From: Dendrophyllia cribrosa
Taxonomy: Eukaryota > Cnidaria > Anthozoa > Scleractinia > Dendrophylliidae
Direction: 5' to 3'
DNA: 64,000 nucleotides
NCBI GenBank assembly: GCA_024195265.1
Contig: JAJLRJ010000010.1
Location: forward strand, 11,632,154-11,696,153
This document shows positions 8,113 through 20,162 of this stretch, piece by piece (position 1 is the first letter of the stretch; every line of letters starts with the position of its first letter). The position numbers and the translations under genes were made by a program. The notes under the pieces were generated by a model. It saw only the letters and a program-made list of their open reading frames with translations. It ran no database searches and was not told where the DNA came from.

Positions 8113-9820
8113 TTATTACCAGCTGAAAGAAGCAAAGTTGGAAATTTCTTTAACGCTCCTTTTCGGGAACTGAAGCAATGAAAATGTGGTAAATTACTTA
8201 TTTGTATTTGTGTTCAATATAAGGCTTATCTACAGAAGCTCACTATAAAATAAATGACTGATAAAATAGATAAGAAAATAAGGAATGGATAATTTATGAT
8301 TAGTTACAACAACGAATAAATTAATTAATAATAGAAATAAATTAATTAATTAAGAAGGGGTAATAAAATGCAGATTAAAGTCAATTAAGTGTTTTAAAAT
8401 TACGAAGAATTGTACAAAGAAATTCGACATCAACATAGATATCCTCACACTCCAAGACCTCTAATTGTAATGTTTAACTTGGACTTAAAGAATGTTTTGA
8501 TTTGGTTACGTAAATTTAAAGTTATATTATTCCAAATTATAGTTTCAGTGCTAGGAAAGGAGTGTAATTGTTGGTTAATTCTAGAATTTGTGACATAAAA
8601 GTTGCCAGCGGCTAAGAATCTGGTGTCGTAGGTGTGAATCTGGTCTGAGCGGATAAAAAGGTCAAATATTAGATGGAACAGAATGGTTTGCAACATCATG
8701 CATTAGTACAGAAAATTGGCCCAACACTACATTTGACCTTTTCGTTTGTGATCAGTTATCACCTACTCAAGAATTGATTTTTATCAGGATAAAGAGCAAC
8801 AAAAGCTCATTCGAACACTAGATTTTGTTCCCGAACAAGGAATTTTGTTTGCCACACAGCAAGAAAAGAGTATACGCAATAAGCTAAATTTATTTGAAAT
8901 GTGTTTACTTGTGCTTGCGTGACTCACTGTCTCAACTTTTGAAGAAAATTCATGAAAATTGCCTGTGCGTTTACTTCTCTCAACGGGTGGCTTTTCATTA
9001 CTCAAGCTAAATTTTCGATATGTTGCAGTACAGTAACATAGCTTTCTGCCGCTATAACTTTCATTGTAAAATTCGATGTACCAGGACAAGATTTATGGCA
9101 GAGAAGTTTCCTCATTTTCAAGTGTTTACCAAAGTGCTGAAAGTGGGAATGTTCGGGCTTTCAAAAAGACATGTAAAAATGTATCTTCTTCCAATATTTT
9201 TACATCGCTATGCTCTCAAAGGGTTATGTTACTTAACTGCAAAGAATCATTTCCATACGTCAAGGCGTCTTTCTTTCCGAGCGATTTAAATATGCAGCAA
9301 ATTTCGGCAAATTTAATGGCGGCTGCGACCTGAACGCGGCATTTTAGTTTTTGGCGGATTTCTGGAAAACGAAAAGTCTTTGGAAAGTTTGAATGTAATT
9401 TTCGTAAATAGGTCACCAAAGGGTTTCTCCTGACCAAATATGAAGAAATCCGAAAATTCAGTTTTGACGGCGAGTTCTCGATATTTACAGACAGCCGCTC
9501 TTAATTAAATTTAATTTTCACTGAACTTTTCACAAGTATATAGTCACAAATCTGGAGTTGTTTTGTAATCCAGTTTAGAATGTATTCCATTGGCTTTCAA
9601 ATCTTGTACACAGCCACAGCCAGCAGTTCAAGTACACATTTAAATAAGAGGATAATGCAAAAGACAAGAAATTTATCATAGCTGAACTTAAGCTTTATGT
9701 TTAAAAATAGCTTCCAACAGTTCTGAAACCACCAAAGTCAATTCAGGGTTGTAAACATATAATGCTACTCTATTTAATACCTCCCCCCTCAAAGAGGGCA
9801 AATTATGGATTTTTGCTAGC
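8113..9820. other. AT-rich non-coding stretch
   Basis: No gene, tRNA or clear TIR element seen. AT-rich simple sequence at 8270-8350. Several short frames on both strands at 9.0-9.4 kb lack family features. Confidence 0.5.
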
Positions 9821-9895
9821 TAACCTAAGAAACATTCTCATGCAGCTAACCTAAGAAACATTCTGATGCAGCTACCCCTAGAATGTCCCTAACCT
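9820..9895. repeat. Short direct repeats
   Basis: AGCTAACCTAAGAAACATTC followed by (C/G)ATGC occurs twice in succession, with a third degenerate copy. Confidence 0.7.
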
Positions 9896-10915
9896 TAGCC
9901 CTTTCACTCCCAGAACTAGCCAAAGTCAAAATTTGACATAATTTCTAAATTTCAATTTGTAAATGCAAATAAACAAATAGTACCAAGTGAAAATACTGCT
10001 AAATAGAATTCATTTGAATGGTGGTCACACCATAGGAATTCATCTGCAGACTATAAAAGTTAGCACCACCTTACAAAACTCCATCAGTCACTCTTGGAGT
10101 GAGAGGGTTAAGGAAGGGGTGGGGAGGGGGAGGTGAGAATCCAACCATCATTGCACACTTTATTGTTTTCAGAGTGCTCCTGGAAGGACAGCACATTTAA
10201 ATATAGTGTATTATGGGTATTAAAGAATAGTCAATCGCCCACTGACAGAAGGCTTATAAAGAAGTGATACAATTTGTAGCCTGCAAGGCAGGCATCAAAA
10301 CGGGATCGGAAGGGTGGGGAAAAGGAAGAGCAGATTGGGGAGAGGAAAGGGACGCCTGCTATAAGAACTCCGTTGTGTTCTTTTCCGTGGTCACAAAATT
10401 TTTATTTGCTGAGACACATAAATAACATTTTTACTCTAAATCATGGTTATCTCATGGTGAGATTTCCAACTCCGGTCAAGAACTGCGGTCAAGAGAGAGT
10501 ACCTGTCACGGACGGCTCTAGAGGTGACTCTGAACTTTGGCTGGTCAATGGCATTCAGCTGCTGGGCAATAATTTCCCAAACTTTTCCCTTTCTGGGCTC
10601 CTCGGTTTGAAATTAAACGGTTCCGAGACAAGAACTTAACAACACACGAGTACATCGTGCTCCGTAGACCATTAAAAATATTTGTTCCTGTTTGATCAAA
10701 GAAAAAATAGAACTTTAGAGGCAAATTTATACTACCTTAAGCAACATGTAAGTTACTGGCAAAGTACCGAGGAATGGGGTTAAGCCTAAAGAATACCGTT
10801 CAGAAGGACGTCGGACACCTTATTGAAACTTATATAATGGAGTAACTGGTTAGCTTTCAGTTGATGTTATGGGTAGCAGTTTATATAGTTAAATTTAGGC
10901 CTGAACAACCCGAGA
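9896..10915. other. No gene recognised
   Basis: G-rich short runs near 10120 and 10310; nothing else supported. Confidence 0.45.
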
Positions 10916-10917
10916 AG

Positions 10918-11010
10918 CTAGGTGGTACAGTGGTATAGTGGTACGGTAGGCTATCTAAGCCTAAGCCTAAGCCTAGCTGAGATCACAGGTTCAATCCTCA
11001 GTGGGGGATT
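10918..11010 (+). mobile_element. Degenerate tRNA-like SINE head
   Basis: Contains a box A-like TGGTATAGTGG and box B-like GGTTCAATCC. They are separated by an internal AAGCCT repeat that has expanded where the anticodon arm would be. Confidence 0.45.
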
Positions 11011-11307
11011 TTAGGAGGAATGGCGTCTACAAAGCCGTGATACTCACCCTTTCTTCGTAGTTTCTTGCACAGAAGCCATGTTGGATTTTCTAGAAAAATA
11101 CACTCGGCAATGACACATTCACATAATATGTTATAAATAACAAAATCCGGTAAAAACGTTTTTTTTTTTTTCAACTCACAAGGAATCAAATTTGTAAATA
11201 TCAATTAAAGACTGGGTATACAACTAGTTTTCGCAAGTTTTAACAGGTGAAATAACTTACGTTTTCTGGAGAACGACTTCTCACTGAAAATTCAGTCGTC
11301 GACGCAT

Positions 11308-11316
11308 GGACGACGA
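11308..11316. repeat. Left target-site duplication of the MULE
   Basis: GGACGACGA, identical to the 9 bases after the right terminus (28611-28619). Confidence 0.85.
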
Positions 11317-11367
11317 GGTCGCGACTAATTAACATCGACCTACGGTAGGTCATCTTCGGATGCTGCG
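11317..11367 (+). repeat. MULE left terminal inverted repeat
   Basis: Starts GGTCGCGACTAATT. It includes the palindrome GACCTACGGTAGGTC and ends TCATCTTCGGA; matches the reverse complement of 28560-28610. Confidence 0.88.
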
Positions 11368-11464
11368 CAACGAACACTTAGACGATTGCACGATCTGACC
11401 GGATGTGGGTGAGTTATTTCAATCATTAACCAGAATGCTGGCCATTCTCGTTTGCCGTGTCACA

Positions 11465-11528
11465 ATGGCGGTAAATTTTGATTTCGCGGTTTCAGAAAAT
11501 TATGGTTATGTGGAACAATTTCGAGAAA
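11465..11528 (+). CDS. MULE gene, candidate exon 1
   Basis: ATG at 11465 opens a 36-codon frame beginning MAVNFDFAVSENYGYVEQF. To join exon 2 in frame the exon must end one base into a codon; a GT at 11529 (GAAA|GTTTAA) satisfies this, although it is a weak donor. The sequence looks coding (acidic/aromatic, no repeats) and sits ~150 bp inside the left TIR, where a first exon would be expected. Start and end are inferred, not proven. Confidence 0.42.
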
Positions 11529-11940
11529 GTTTAAAGGATAATTCACGAGCACGAATTAAGCACAACTACTAAGTTTTCGTTATTCAAAGCGCCGAAGGAT
11601 TTCGGCCGAAAAGGTGAAGCAGTACTGACTTGTTGTATTTAGTCTATTTAGTATGACTAAGAATAGACAAAATGACCCAAGTTCAGGTCGACGACAATAG
11701 GTAAAATTTACATTCATCACTCTTCCAATCGCTACCGAACCTTTCCATTGGCTATTTTGAAAATTCCTTCCACGCAGTTTGTTTACAGAGCTTCAAAGAT
11801 AACGTATAAAATTGCGTATAGGAAACAAGCTAAATGTTGTCGCAAGGCGTGACAAAGGTGTAGCATGTGCGTGACATTTATTTTTGAGGACCACAGTACT
11901 ACGTTATGTATAAATACAAGCATGTAACTGTTACTTGTAA

Positions 11941-11973
11941 AACTCCCTGATGAAGTCAGAAACGCGTAGGAGA
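11941..11973 (+). ncRNA. Degenerate hammerhead-like motif
   Basis: CTGATGA (11947-11953), GAAAC and CGTA are in hammerhead order, and stem I CTCC/GGAG pairs perfectly. However, only five bases lie where stem II should be and they do not pair. Probably a decayed ribozyme from a Penelope-like or retrozyme-type element. Confidence 0.35.
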
Positions 11974-12091
11974 AAATAAATCAGTTTAGTATTTTAGTTT
12001 TACAAAATTGCAGTTATTTAGAAGGTTTCATTTTTTTCGCTTTATTTTTCCAACCGGAACCAATAACACAAGATTAATTTTCGTTCCTTAG

Positions 12092-12267
12092 ATATTCAAA
12101 CAGAATCACATAAAATTTTCTGGGAGGATCCACAACCGGTCAAAGGATGTAGGATTGCATTTGATGGTGTCCCTTTCATGCTGATGGGCACAGCTGTCTA
12201 TGACTGCCACCAGGGGAAAGACAGGAACACGGCTTTGAAAGCGCATAATAAAAAAGAAAAGGAAAAG
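12092..12267 (+). CDS. MULE gene exon 2 (CARF/ALS2CR8-like region)
   Basis: Bounded by an acceptor (TTCCTTAG|AT) and a donor (AAAAG|GTAAAA). It reads 58 full codons and ends on a codon boundary. Key segments are RIAFDGVPFMLMGTAVYDCH and QGKDRNTALKAH, followed by a Lys/Glu helix. The dGVPFm...CHqGkDR pattern resembles the N-terminal region of calcium-responsive transcription factor (CARF, ALS2CR8) and related transposase N-termini. The role is probably DNA binding (inferred). Splice phases with exon 3 agree. Confidence 0.72.
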
Positions 12268-12385
12268 GTAAAAGCAGAAGCTATATGAGCTTCTGGTAAA
12301 AGCTAATAATAATATTTGAAAAATGAGGAGCGCACGTAGTGAGACACCAAGTACGATGGTTAAAATTGAAATGTTTCTGTTTCAG

Positions 12386-12505
12386 TTGCAATTGGGAGAT
12401 CACTGGACAGGAATAAAGAAATACAAAATTCATCAAACAACGAAAAAGCTGGATTGTCCAGCTCAGACAATTGTGCGGGAGGTAGTGATGTTTCCCAAAT
12501 TTAAG
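12386..12505 (+). CDS. MULE gene exon 3 (CARF-like zinc-binding segment)
   Basis: Acceptor after a pyrimidine-rich tract (TTTCTGTTTCAG|TT), donor TTTAAG|GTGAGG, 120 bp, phase 0 on both sides. It encodes a Lys-rich segment ending KKLDCPAQTIVREVVMFPKF. The K-K-x-DCPA-x-I-x-VREV-x-FP pattern is shared by CARF-like and FAR1/FLYWCH-type DNA-binding regions of MULE-derived proteins. It joins exon 4 (17353) in frame once the 4.8-kb intron, which now holds a LINE, is removed. Confidence 0.75.
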
Positions 12506-12561
12506 GTGAGGCTTTATAATATCCAGCTGCATAGAAACAGCTAGTTCGGTTCTTTTATTTA

Positions 12562-12665
12562 CACACAATGTAGCATTATGATTGGCTGGCACGTCGATTT
12601 TTCGATTTTCCGTCTGTGCGAAAATCAGCCCGGGCGCGCAAAGGAGATTGGGTGAACATGGGCCT
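12562..12665. mobile_element. Truncated copy of the TTAA-flanked MITE
   Basis: Inverted relative to 4103-4263, sharing the GATTGGCTGGCACGTCGATT block and the terminal GATTGGGTGAACATGGGCCT followed by TTAA. The other end is not preserved. Confidence 0.75.
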
Positions 12666-12682
12666 TTAATAGTAAACAGAGG

Positions 12683-12770
12683 TTATTCAGCATAAAGTTG
12701 TGTAATACGGCTGAGTATTTACTGCCTAGTAAAAATGCCCAGCTGTATTACACAACTTTTTACTGAATAA
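12683..12770. repeat. Inverted repeat, small hairpin element
   Basis: TTATTCAG and AAAGTTGTGTAATAC at the left are mirrored by GTATTACACAACTTT and CTGAATAA at the right. Foldback element in the MULE intron. Confidence 0.75.
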
Positions 12771-13184
12771 ATGTTTATTATACGACAGAAATATTCTCCT
12801 AAAAGCTAAGTTTTTGTAGCTGTTTTCCTAGTGCACGGTCAGAAGAGTGTAATAACGTGTCATATTTGCACTCGTTTTGATGAATAATATTCGTTTTGAA
12901 TAATAACGTATCATACATTGTATTTGCACTTGTTTTGGTGCATATTTGTAATGTCAAATGCTACATGCATGTTGCAAAATAACACCATATACATTGATTT
13001 ATAATACAGCAGTATTTGAAAAAATACATATTTATTTAAATTTCAATGATAATACATTAAAAAGACTTTCTGACACACATAAAAGGTAATTGATTTGACA
13101 AAATGTACTGGTCATTATTATTAAACTATTGTCACTTTCCATACATGTATCTTCCCTATATCAACCAGTGTACATTCACTTGGA

Positions 13185-15021
13185 AGATTTTTTTTTTTTT
13201 TTTTTTTAACTGCTCTACCATTACATTACACTACATTACATCACACTACATTACGTTACGTTACTTTACACTGTCTTGCAATACAGTAAAAGAAACTAAA
13301 AGAACTAATCATCACATTACTTACGGTATTACATTATGTACATTACATTACATATTACAACTTTACACAATTTTCCAAAAGACTTCAAAATTCCATATGC
13401 TATGTCACAGAAAATTGATTATTGGCTTCCACTTTTCATTATGAATGCTTATTTTATAGTTCTTAAGGGCAATTGAGCGCTCAATGGATTCAATGTATTT
13501 TAGCCTAGCGATAACTTGATTCAAAGAAGGTAAAGAATTCTTCTGCTGGTTATGATAGATGATCTGTTTACCGATAATGATTATATGATTTAAAAGAGTC
13601 CAATTAATAATCTTCTCGGTTAGGCCAAAAATGATGTCGTAATCATTTAAAAAATCAATATTAATATGTAGAGACTTAAGCCAAAGAACTACGGACTTCC
13701 AGAAGGCTAGGCTAAAATTGCAATAACAAAAAAGATGCTCGAGTGATTCATCTGACATTTGACAGAAAGTACACAAAGGAGAATCAACCATTTTCATTTT
13801 ATATAAAGATTTATTAGTATATAATATTCGATTAATAAGTTTGTATTGGAAGATTCTTGTTTTAGTATCAAGTGTAACAGCATGCGGGATTAAATAAATT
13901 GTTTCCCAATCCAAATCGCAATTGCTAAATATCGCACTATACTTTTGTCGGGCGGAAGGATCGACTTGAATCGTCTTCACCACTTCCCAATACAGTTTTT
14001 TTGAGTTCATCGAATCCAGTGAATAGTTTTTACCATTTAAATAGAAAGTGTATTGTGTTGTGGGTATGCTGTTGGGTGTTGTAGGACCCCCATCATTCGA
14101 ATTTATTAGCCTTTTCCAGGCGGAGGGAAGGGAATCAAAGATACCTAGGAGTAAGAAGAAATCATTAGCATTGAGCCCCAAAGCCTCAAAAAAGGGCCAA
14201 GGCTGTAGACTACCATTTTCGGTCGAAATGTCATAAAGAAAGATAATATTTTTCGAGAATAATTTTTTACAGAAAATGGCCTTATCGCTAATGCGAAGAA
14301 ACTGATTATTCCATAAAATGTGTTTCAAGACTTCTTCGCGAGACTCGACAGGTTTAACAGTTAATTTAGACCAGACAGTGAGGCATTCTCTATAAAAACT
14401 CGGAAGACGGTCTGGTAGATCAGCAGGGCAAAAATTACAATGTAAGATAAATTTTCCACCACAATCCTTAAGAAAGAACGAAAGAATATGTTTCCATGGG
14501 CTATCGTAACCTTCAATGTACTTTTTAAGACAGATAATACGTTGCGTATCAATAAGAGTTTTAATGTGAGGCATTCTCAGACCACCGTTCTTATAATCAC
14601 TTATAAGTGCCAGGCGCTTAATTTTATCTCTTCCTTTCCAAATAAATCCGTAGATAATAGAATTAAGTTCTTTCATCAGCTTTTTCGTTAAGCAAATAAC
14701 GGACGCGCGAAACATGAATTTCGGTATTACAAATGTCTTTATAACCTGGATTTTACCATATAAAGTTAAATTTCGCCATTTCCATCCTTTCAGAATCTCA
14801 GAAATCAATTTCAAAGTTTCGTCATAATTGAGCTCTTGTCTTTTCCTCCATTCATAAGTAAAATAAACGCCTAAGATCTTAACTGGTTTGTTAATTTTGT
14901 TAACATTAGCGAGCGGGGGTTGATCTCTATTATGACAGGTCCCCAGCCATAGAGCTTCGGTTTTCTCAGCGTTGAGTTTCAAGCCAGAACATATTCCGAA
15001 TCTATTAAATGTCGTCGAGAG
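13185..15021 (-). mobile_element. 5'-truncated L1/Tx1-type LINE with 12-bp target duplication
   Basis: Flanked by ATTCACTTGGAA at 13173-13184 and 15022-15033. A poly(T) run at ~13189-13207 marks the 3' poly(A) tail of the minus-strand element. ACATTACATTAC-type repeats form the 3' region. It lies in the MULE intron between exons 3 and 4, so it is younger than the MULE. Confidence 0.9.
13405..15021 (-). CDS. LINE reverse transcriptase, C-terminal two thirds
   Basis: A continuous frame of ~540 codons. It begins in the RT region just after the catalytic palm (FGICSGLKLNAEKTEALWLG, the block after the YADD motif). It continues through the thumb (GRDKIKRLALISDYKNGGLRM, a GGL-M block typical of L1/Tx1 elements) to a C-terminal zinc-knuckle-like segment (PLCTFCQMSDESLEHLFCYC) and stops TAA/TTA-rich. 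The catalytic Asp pair and the endonuclease are missing because of 5' truncation. No internal stops, which suggests a fairly recent insertion. Confidence 0.88.
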   Translation of the reverse strand, partial: LSTTFNRFGICSGLKLNAEKTEALWLGTCHNRDQPPLANVNKINKPVKILGVYFTYEWRKRQELNYDETLKLISEILKGWKWRNLTLYGKIQVIKTFVIPKFMFRASVICLTKKLMKELNSIIYGFIWKGRDKIKRLALISDYKNGGLRMPHIKTLIDTQRIICLKKYIEGYDSPWKHILSFFLKDCGGKFILHCNFCPADLPDRLPSFYRECLTVWSKLTVKPVESREEVLKHILWNNQFLRISDKAIFCKKLFSKNIIFLYDISTENGSLQPWPFFEALGLNANDFFLLLGIFDSLPSAWKRLINSNDGGPTTPNSIPTTQYTFYLNGKNYSLDSMNSKKLYWEVVKTIQVDPSARQKYSAIFSNCDLDWETIYLIPHAVTLDTKTRIFQYKLINRILYTNKSLYKMKMVDSPLCTFCQMSDESLEHLFCYCNFSLAFWKSVVLWLKSLHINIDFLNDYDIIFGLTEKIINWTLLNHIIIIGKQIIYHNQQKNSLPSLNQVIARLKYIESIERSIALKNYKISIHNEKWKPIINFL

Positions 15022-15033
15022 ATTCACTTGGAA

Positions 15034-17352
15034 CCAAATTTCTTGCCTACCGGTAGGCAAAAAATTTGGCTGCGCGATACAAACGTCTGTGAAATTTGCC
15101 GACTTTGCGGAGCTATATCTCCACTATTTTAAAAGATATCGCTTTTAAACTCGGCCACTTTACTAAGTTGAGATGCTTTTTCCAGTAGTGTCGATGGATT
15201 TTGCTATCTGGCCAATATAAAAATTTGGAAAAACCGTGATAATTAAGGCCTATTGGAAGCTCAAATAACACAAGCTGAAATCAGAAACTACATGTACTCT
15301 TTTCTTTCAATAAAGTGATTCATTTTCATGTCAAATCATTTTACGTCTTATCAGTGATTTATGCATCTCAGTTTCATGCTACTTCTTGATCGCCGCCTTC
15401 TGTCACACTGTGTCACGCTGCTTCTGTCCTGTTCTCATAAAACCTGATTAAACTCCAGCGCTAATCAATTTTAACAGAATTTAATGGCTTTTTGGGGTCC
15501 ATCAAGCACTGAACGAACCACTGTTTACCTGGTTTATCATTTCTCAAGGTGATTATTCGATTCTACATTGAATAACAAACCACTTGGTTGTTCAGTTTTT
15601 TTGTTTTTTTTAAATGTAAGTTTATTGCTGTAAAGATTTACTTCTGAGCGGTTTATGCTTCCATAGAAAAGTCGTTCGAGCTATTATTAGTTTGGTTAAT
15701 TCCGTAGTCATGAAAATCTTGTGATTATCGACTTTTATCGACAAATTAAACCTGTCGATTGACAATTATCGACAAATATCGAGTACTGTCGACTTATCGA
15801 CTACGTTTTCGATGATCGATTTTGATCGACATGTTACGCCCTGTGATAATTTTTTTTTTCAGCGCTCAAAGTCGCAGACTTTTGCCAATCTGTTTGTAAA
15901 CAAATACGATTTAATAATAATTTTAAACTAGTTAGATGTGCACAATATCAAATAGAAACTAATAATCAATCGCCCCAAAAGGTCTAAAATAACCCTGAAC
16001 CCTATCCAGTTGGACATTAGGTTGAAAGTTAAACTTACTACATGTAAGTAATTTAAAACTCAAATCACTTACCTTTTCCAGCTTTTCTTGGTCTTTCTTG
16101 TCCATCATTGACCGGCGAACAAGCAGACTTCTTTGCGCTATATCGTTAGTTAGCCACGAAAAGGACAGTTTGCAAAGCAATTTCGCCAGCCTTTTATCTT
16201 TAAACAGGACTCTGCAATTTCGCCGACTCTTTGTCACTAAACAGGACTCTGAATCGACGAAATAAAATAAATATTTAATTTTCTGTGCTGACGCTACGAG
16301 CAAAAATGGCGGAATCGGTTGTCGCGAACACTCGAACCAGTCCTCCCGCTGACCATGTCCTGCAAACCCGAGCAGGGTAGGGGAAGGAAGTGGACCAAAG
16401 GGGGAGGGGAGGGTGGGGGAATAAAAAAAATCTAACCCCTGATCGGTATGAAAGAAAAATGCTACAGAAAAACTGCCAACGCCGTTGGTAAGCAGTAAGA
16501 TAAAAACCACTTATGCAGATTTGTTTATAGTTTTATACTGAAAAGTCGCTGAACAGGATCAGGAAAGGATGGATTTCCAACGTGTAAAACTTTTTTTCGT
16601 CACCTTCCTTTTTACTGGAGGAGTAATATTCGCCTTTTTTATGCACAAAAATATCATAAATTTCAACTGGGTGGAAAAACGGGGATTTATTCAAGTTAAT
16701 AAAATTGAGAAACGGTTCCAAAAAGTTCCAAAAATCAGTCAACTTCCGTGCGTTCTGGTCACGTGTTTCATGACGTCATACTGATGACGTTCATAAAGAA
16801 CGTATTTTTAGACTTATATCTACCAACATGCGAAATAATTTAACTTTGCATTTCACCCTTACAAAGATACATGTATACAAAGATACTAGTCCCCAGACCC
16901 CTATTTGCTCATTAATTTTAAAAATCCAGAGTAATAATGGGCATGCGGAAATGTTGCAAGCGAATGCCTTCCTTGCCGCGTTGGCTGTATTTGCATTCAT
17001 CAAAGCATGTTCCTAAAAAACGTTGAAAGGCCCTTGGAGGCATAGTCACGTGACTGATGACGCCATCGCACTTAGTCAATTAAAATAGGTATTTTATGGT
17101 AGTTGCAAATAGCATGTGGTGTAGTATCCTCATACACTCAAAATTGACAGAGTTATTTGGCATCGAAAATTTTTCTGGTGCAAGGGGTGCTGGGAAGGTT
17201 TTTATTATAATTATAATATATTATTTAATTATTATTATTATCATTATTATTCTATTATTATTATTATTATTATTCAATTATTATTAGTAGTACTGTTTAT
17301 TATTATCGTTCACTGAATTTGGCACTTATGGAAATATCCGTTTTGATTGCAG
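15034..17352. other. MULE intron sequence with simple repeats
   Basis: Contains a near-palindrome TGCCTACCGGTAGGCA at ~15046, degenerate ATCGAC repeats at 15722-15835 and an (ATT)n tract at ~17204-17287. No exon recognised. A 183-codon minus-strand frame at 15.96-16.51 kb lacks any family feature. Confidence 0.55.
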
Positions 17353-17824
17353 GTAGCAGGCTTTCTTCAGCCAATCGACGAACAATTAAAGAGAAAAATT
17401 ATCGAACTGGTGTCTGAAGGTGTGCGAAATGTCCCCGAAATGAGTCGCCATTTAAGCCATTATGTTAAACATGAACTGTTTCAAGGGTGTTCTATGTCAG
17501 AAAAAGGCAACCGAAGATTTTTTCCGACGAAACGAGCAATTCGCTCACACATGTACGCAGCGTCAATAAAGCAACAGTTCTTATTTATTGACCAGGAAAA
17601 TGTACAGGCTGCAAGGGAACAGTGGGAGTTGAAAAATCCACAAGGTCATTTCTTTTTCCGTCCACATTCTCTAACAAAAGAAAATGACGCCCCTATCAGT
17701 ACAAATGCAATGGAAGAGGAAGATGAGAAGAACCAGGATGAAGAGGATGTTCCCATTTCTTTTGCCGAGGAACAAACCAAGAAAACACTGCTCTTCATTC
17801 ATCAAACCCAAGACCAGAGGCATT

Positions 17825-17825
<1 letters not shown>
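17353..17825 (+). CDS. MULE gene exon 4, first half (CARF-like domain)
   Basis: Acceptor TTTTGATTGCAG|GTAGCAGG, phase 0. Recognisable blocks: VAGFLQPIDEQLKRKIIELV, NVPEMSRHLSHYVKHELF, NRRFFPTKRAIRSHMY, IDQENVQ and FFFRPHS. These follow the conserved order of the CARF/ALS2CR8-like domain found in front of MULE-type transposases in many invertebrate proteins. An acidic linker (EEEDEKNQDEEDV) follows. The exon is cut by a transposon at 17825/17826 and resumes in the same frame at 20193: the duplicated CATTT restores the reading exactly if one copy is removed. Confidence 0.82.
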
Positions 17826-17856
<31 letters not shown>

Positions 17857-17929
17857 CTTACCTAACGCTTTTAGCCGTTTAACGGATATCCGTTAGATAT
17901 CCGTTATAAAATTTCCTGAAAACCGTTAA

Positions 17930-18180
17930 ACGCTTTCACCAAACCGTTAGGCGTTAGTATTTAACCGTTAGCACGAATAGCGTATCCGTTAGGCGTTAGT
18001 ATTCAACCGTTAGAACAGATTTCGCATCCGTTAGGCGTTAGTTTCTAACCGTTAGAGCGGATAGCGTGTCCGTTAGGCGTTAGTATTGAACCGTTAGATC
18101 GAATACTGTAACCGTTAGCAAAGAATTAACATCCGTTAGCTAAAGTTTGGCATCCGTTAGGACTAGCCTGAACGTTAGAA
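17930..18180. repeat. Left subterminal CCGTTAGGCGTTAGT array
   Basis: About five irregular ~50-bp units built around CCGTTAGGCGTTAGTATT and AACCGTTAG. Confidence 0.8.
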
Positions 18181-19381
18181 TTATCCCAGCACCCGTTCAA
18201 GAGGTGCTGGAAATGACTGTTCTAGAGGTGATAGCGCTTTTCGTTTGCTTAGCTTTTGGCATTCAGTGACGGCAACGTTCACTTACTATTTCCATGGTAT
18301 AAATCTAACATCCCAGCAATACTCGTTGAAAACGGAGCGAAGTTTCGTCCAATAATCCATAATTATAAACAGTCTACGAAGAGTCGCTTTCACTGATACG
18401 TGCATTATCGAACGGCAAAATGATTCTTTCGAACGGCTCGCCGTGAATGTCGAGTGGCTGAACGACAGACAGACTGGCGGTAATTCGTAGCAAGCAGTCC
18501 GCCAGAAGACAAAGTAATAGTACTAGTCACGCTCGTTTTACCAATTATTTGAATCGAGCAATGTTTTGACTTCAAGGCCAGGGAATGATAAACGTGATTT
18601 CTTTTATGAGACTGCAAAACATTAATTCTTTTTTCGCTGCTCGCTCGCGGAATGTAAACAAGCGGCCCGGAGTCCCAAGTGCAGTAGTCACGCAAAATTC
18701 ATGTGTAAAATTCTTTCTGCACTTCAAGTTTACTTATTGTTAAAATAAATCTTGAATGGAACTAAAAATTATAATCGAAATTAAAGACAGTAGCGAAAGT
18801 TGGGCAGCAGAAAAAAAATTAAACCCTTTGAAGTTTGTTGTAGTTGTCGGTAAAAGAGGCTTGGCGGTCCCTTGGGAAAAATGGTAAAAGTGCACCAAAT
18901 TTGCATATGTCAAAACGGTACTATGCGCTTCTAAACATCCTCTGTTTTCTTTGTGGTTTCGCTCGTCAAATTAAGATTAAGCTTTTCCAAACTCTCAGCC
19001 TTCATTTCCAAGTATTCCACCGCGCTCAAACATCACAGAAAGTTTGGAGTGTCTTCGGGCTGGGAATAAACATAAGCCGCATTTGGTTTCGCAAGCGTTC
19101 CATCGATCCATCCGCGTGATCTCCAGTCTAAGTGAGAAAAACATTCGTCGCTTGATTCTTACTGTTGTCTGGCTTGAATCTCGCTCGTGTCTGGCGAAAC
19201 ATATGCTAGATAACATTTCTGCGAGAGAAAAACTAGCTGTTTTATTATGGAAGATTATCCAGCGCAATTATTTCCTGAGTCGGCAAAATGTTTCCAAAGC
19301 TATAGCGCTCTGAATATTTACTGTCGGTACAGTCTGATAAATAATTATTCTCGGAAGCCGTTCCTTTTCGAAACTATCGAG

Positions 19382-19690
19382 CTATCCGTTAGACAAATTT
19401 GCCGAAGCGTTGTTAAACGCTTCAAGCTATCCGTTAGACGAATTTGCCATACCGTTAAACGCTTCAAGCTATCCGTTAGATTTATTTGTCACACCGTTAA
19501 ACGCTTCAAGCTATCCGTTAGATGAATTTGCCATACCGTTAAACGCTTCAAGCTATCCGTTAGATGAATTTGTCATACCGTTAAACGCTTTAAGCTATCC
19601 GTTAGACGAATCAACAGAAGCGTTTAACGCTTCAAGCTATCCGTTAGAATGCTTTCGTCGACCGTTAGAACGCTTTCAAGGCCGTTAGCT
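19382..19690. repeat. Right subterminal 42-bp tandem array
   Basis: Seven copies at near-exact 42-bp spacing; each contains TCAAGCTATCCGTTAG and ATACCGTTAAACGC. Confidence 0.9.
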
Positions 19691-20162
19691 ATCCGTGCGT
19701 TAGCCGTTAGTTACTAGAGAGTTTTAGATCCGTGTTTACCGCTAACCTCTAACCACTGGAGGTCACGTGACAAGTCTTTCGCGTCACGTTTGAGGTTTAC
19801 AACGTGCGTTTTCAACGTGAGGAGGTAAGTTTTCACGTTTGTCATTTACCTGAAAGCGTTTAGTGTATATTTCTTGTTTTATTCCACGTAATGATACCAA
19901 AATCTTATTGAACAAGTATTTATCTATTAACAGAGGCAGAAATTCGGGCCAAATGCTAAATTTGATAGATAATATTGCACCTTGAAAACAGGTGCCATTC
20001 ATGGCTGCAGATTCAAAATGGCGGCCGTCCAAACGGCCCTGGGATCTAAATCGAGAAATGAGCTAACGGCAAACGACAAACTTCTAACGTCAAACCGCGG
20101 TTAGAGGTTAGCGGTAAACTCGGATCTAAAACTCTCTAGTTTTTATCCGTTCAACGGATAAG

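Noticed and set aside
13103..13444. 113-codon plus-strand frame
   Set aside because: Runs through the LINE poly(T) and ACATTAC repeats; an artefact of simple sequence.
15959..16510. 183-codon minus-strand frame
   Set aside because: Starts in hydrophobic low-complexity sequence, contains poly-Pro/Ser stretches, no splice or family features; lies in the MULE intron.
19382..19690. CRISPR-like array (regular repeats)
   Set aside because: Head-to-tail 42-bp tandem repeat without unique spacers, in a eukaryotic transposon.
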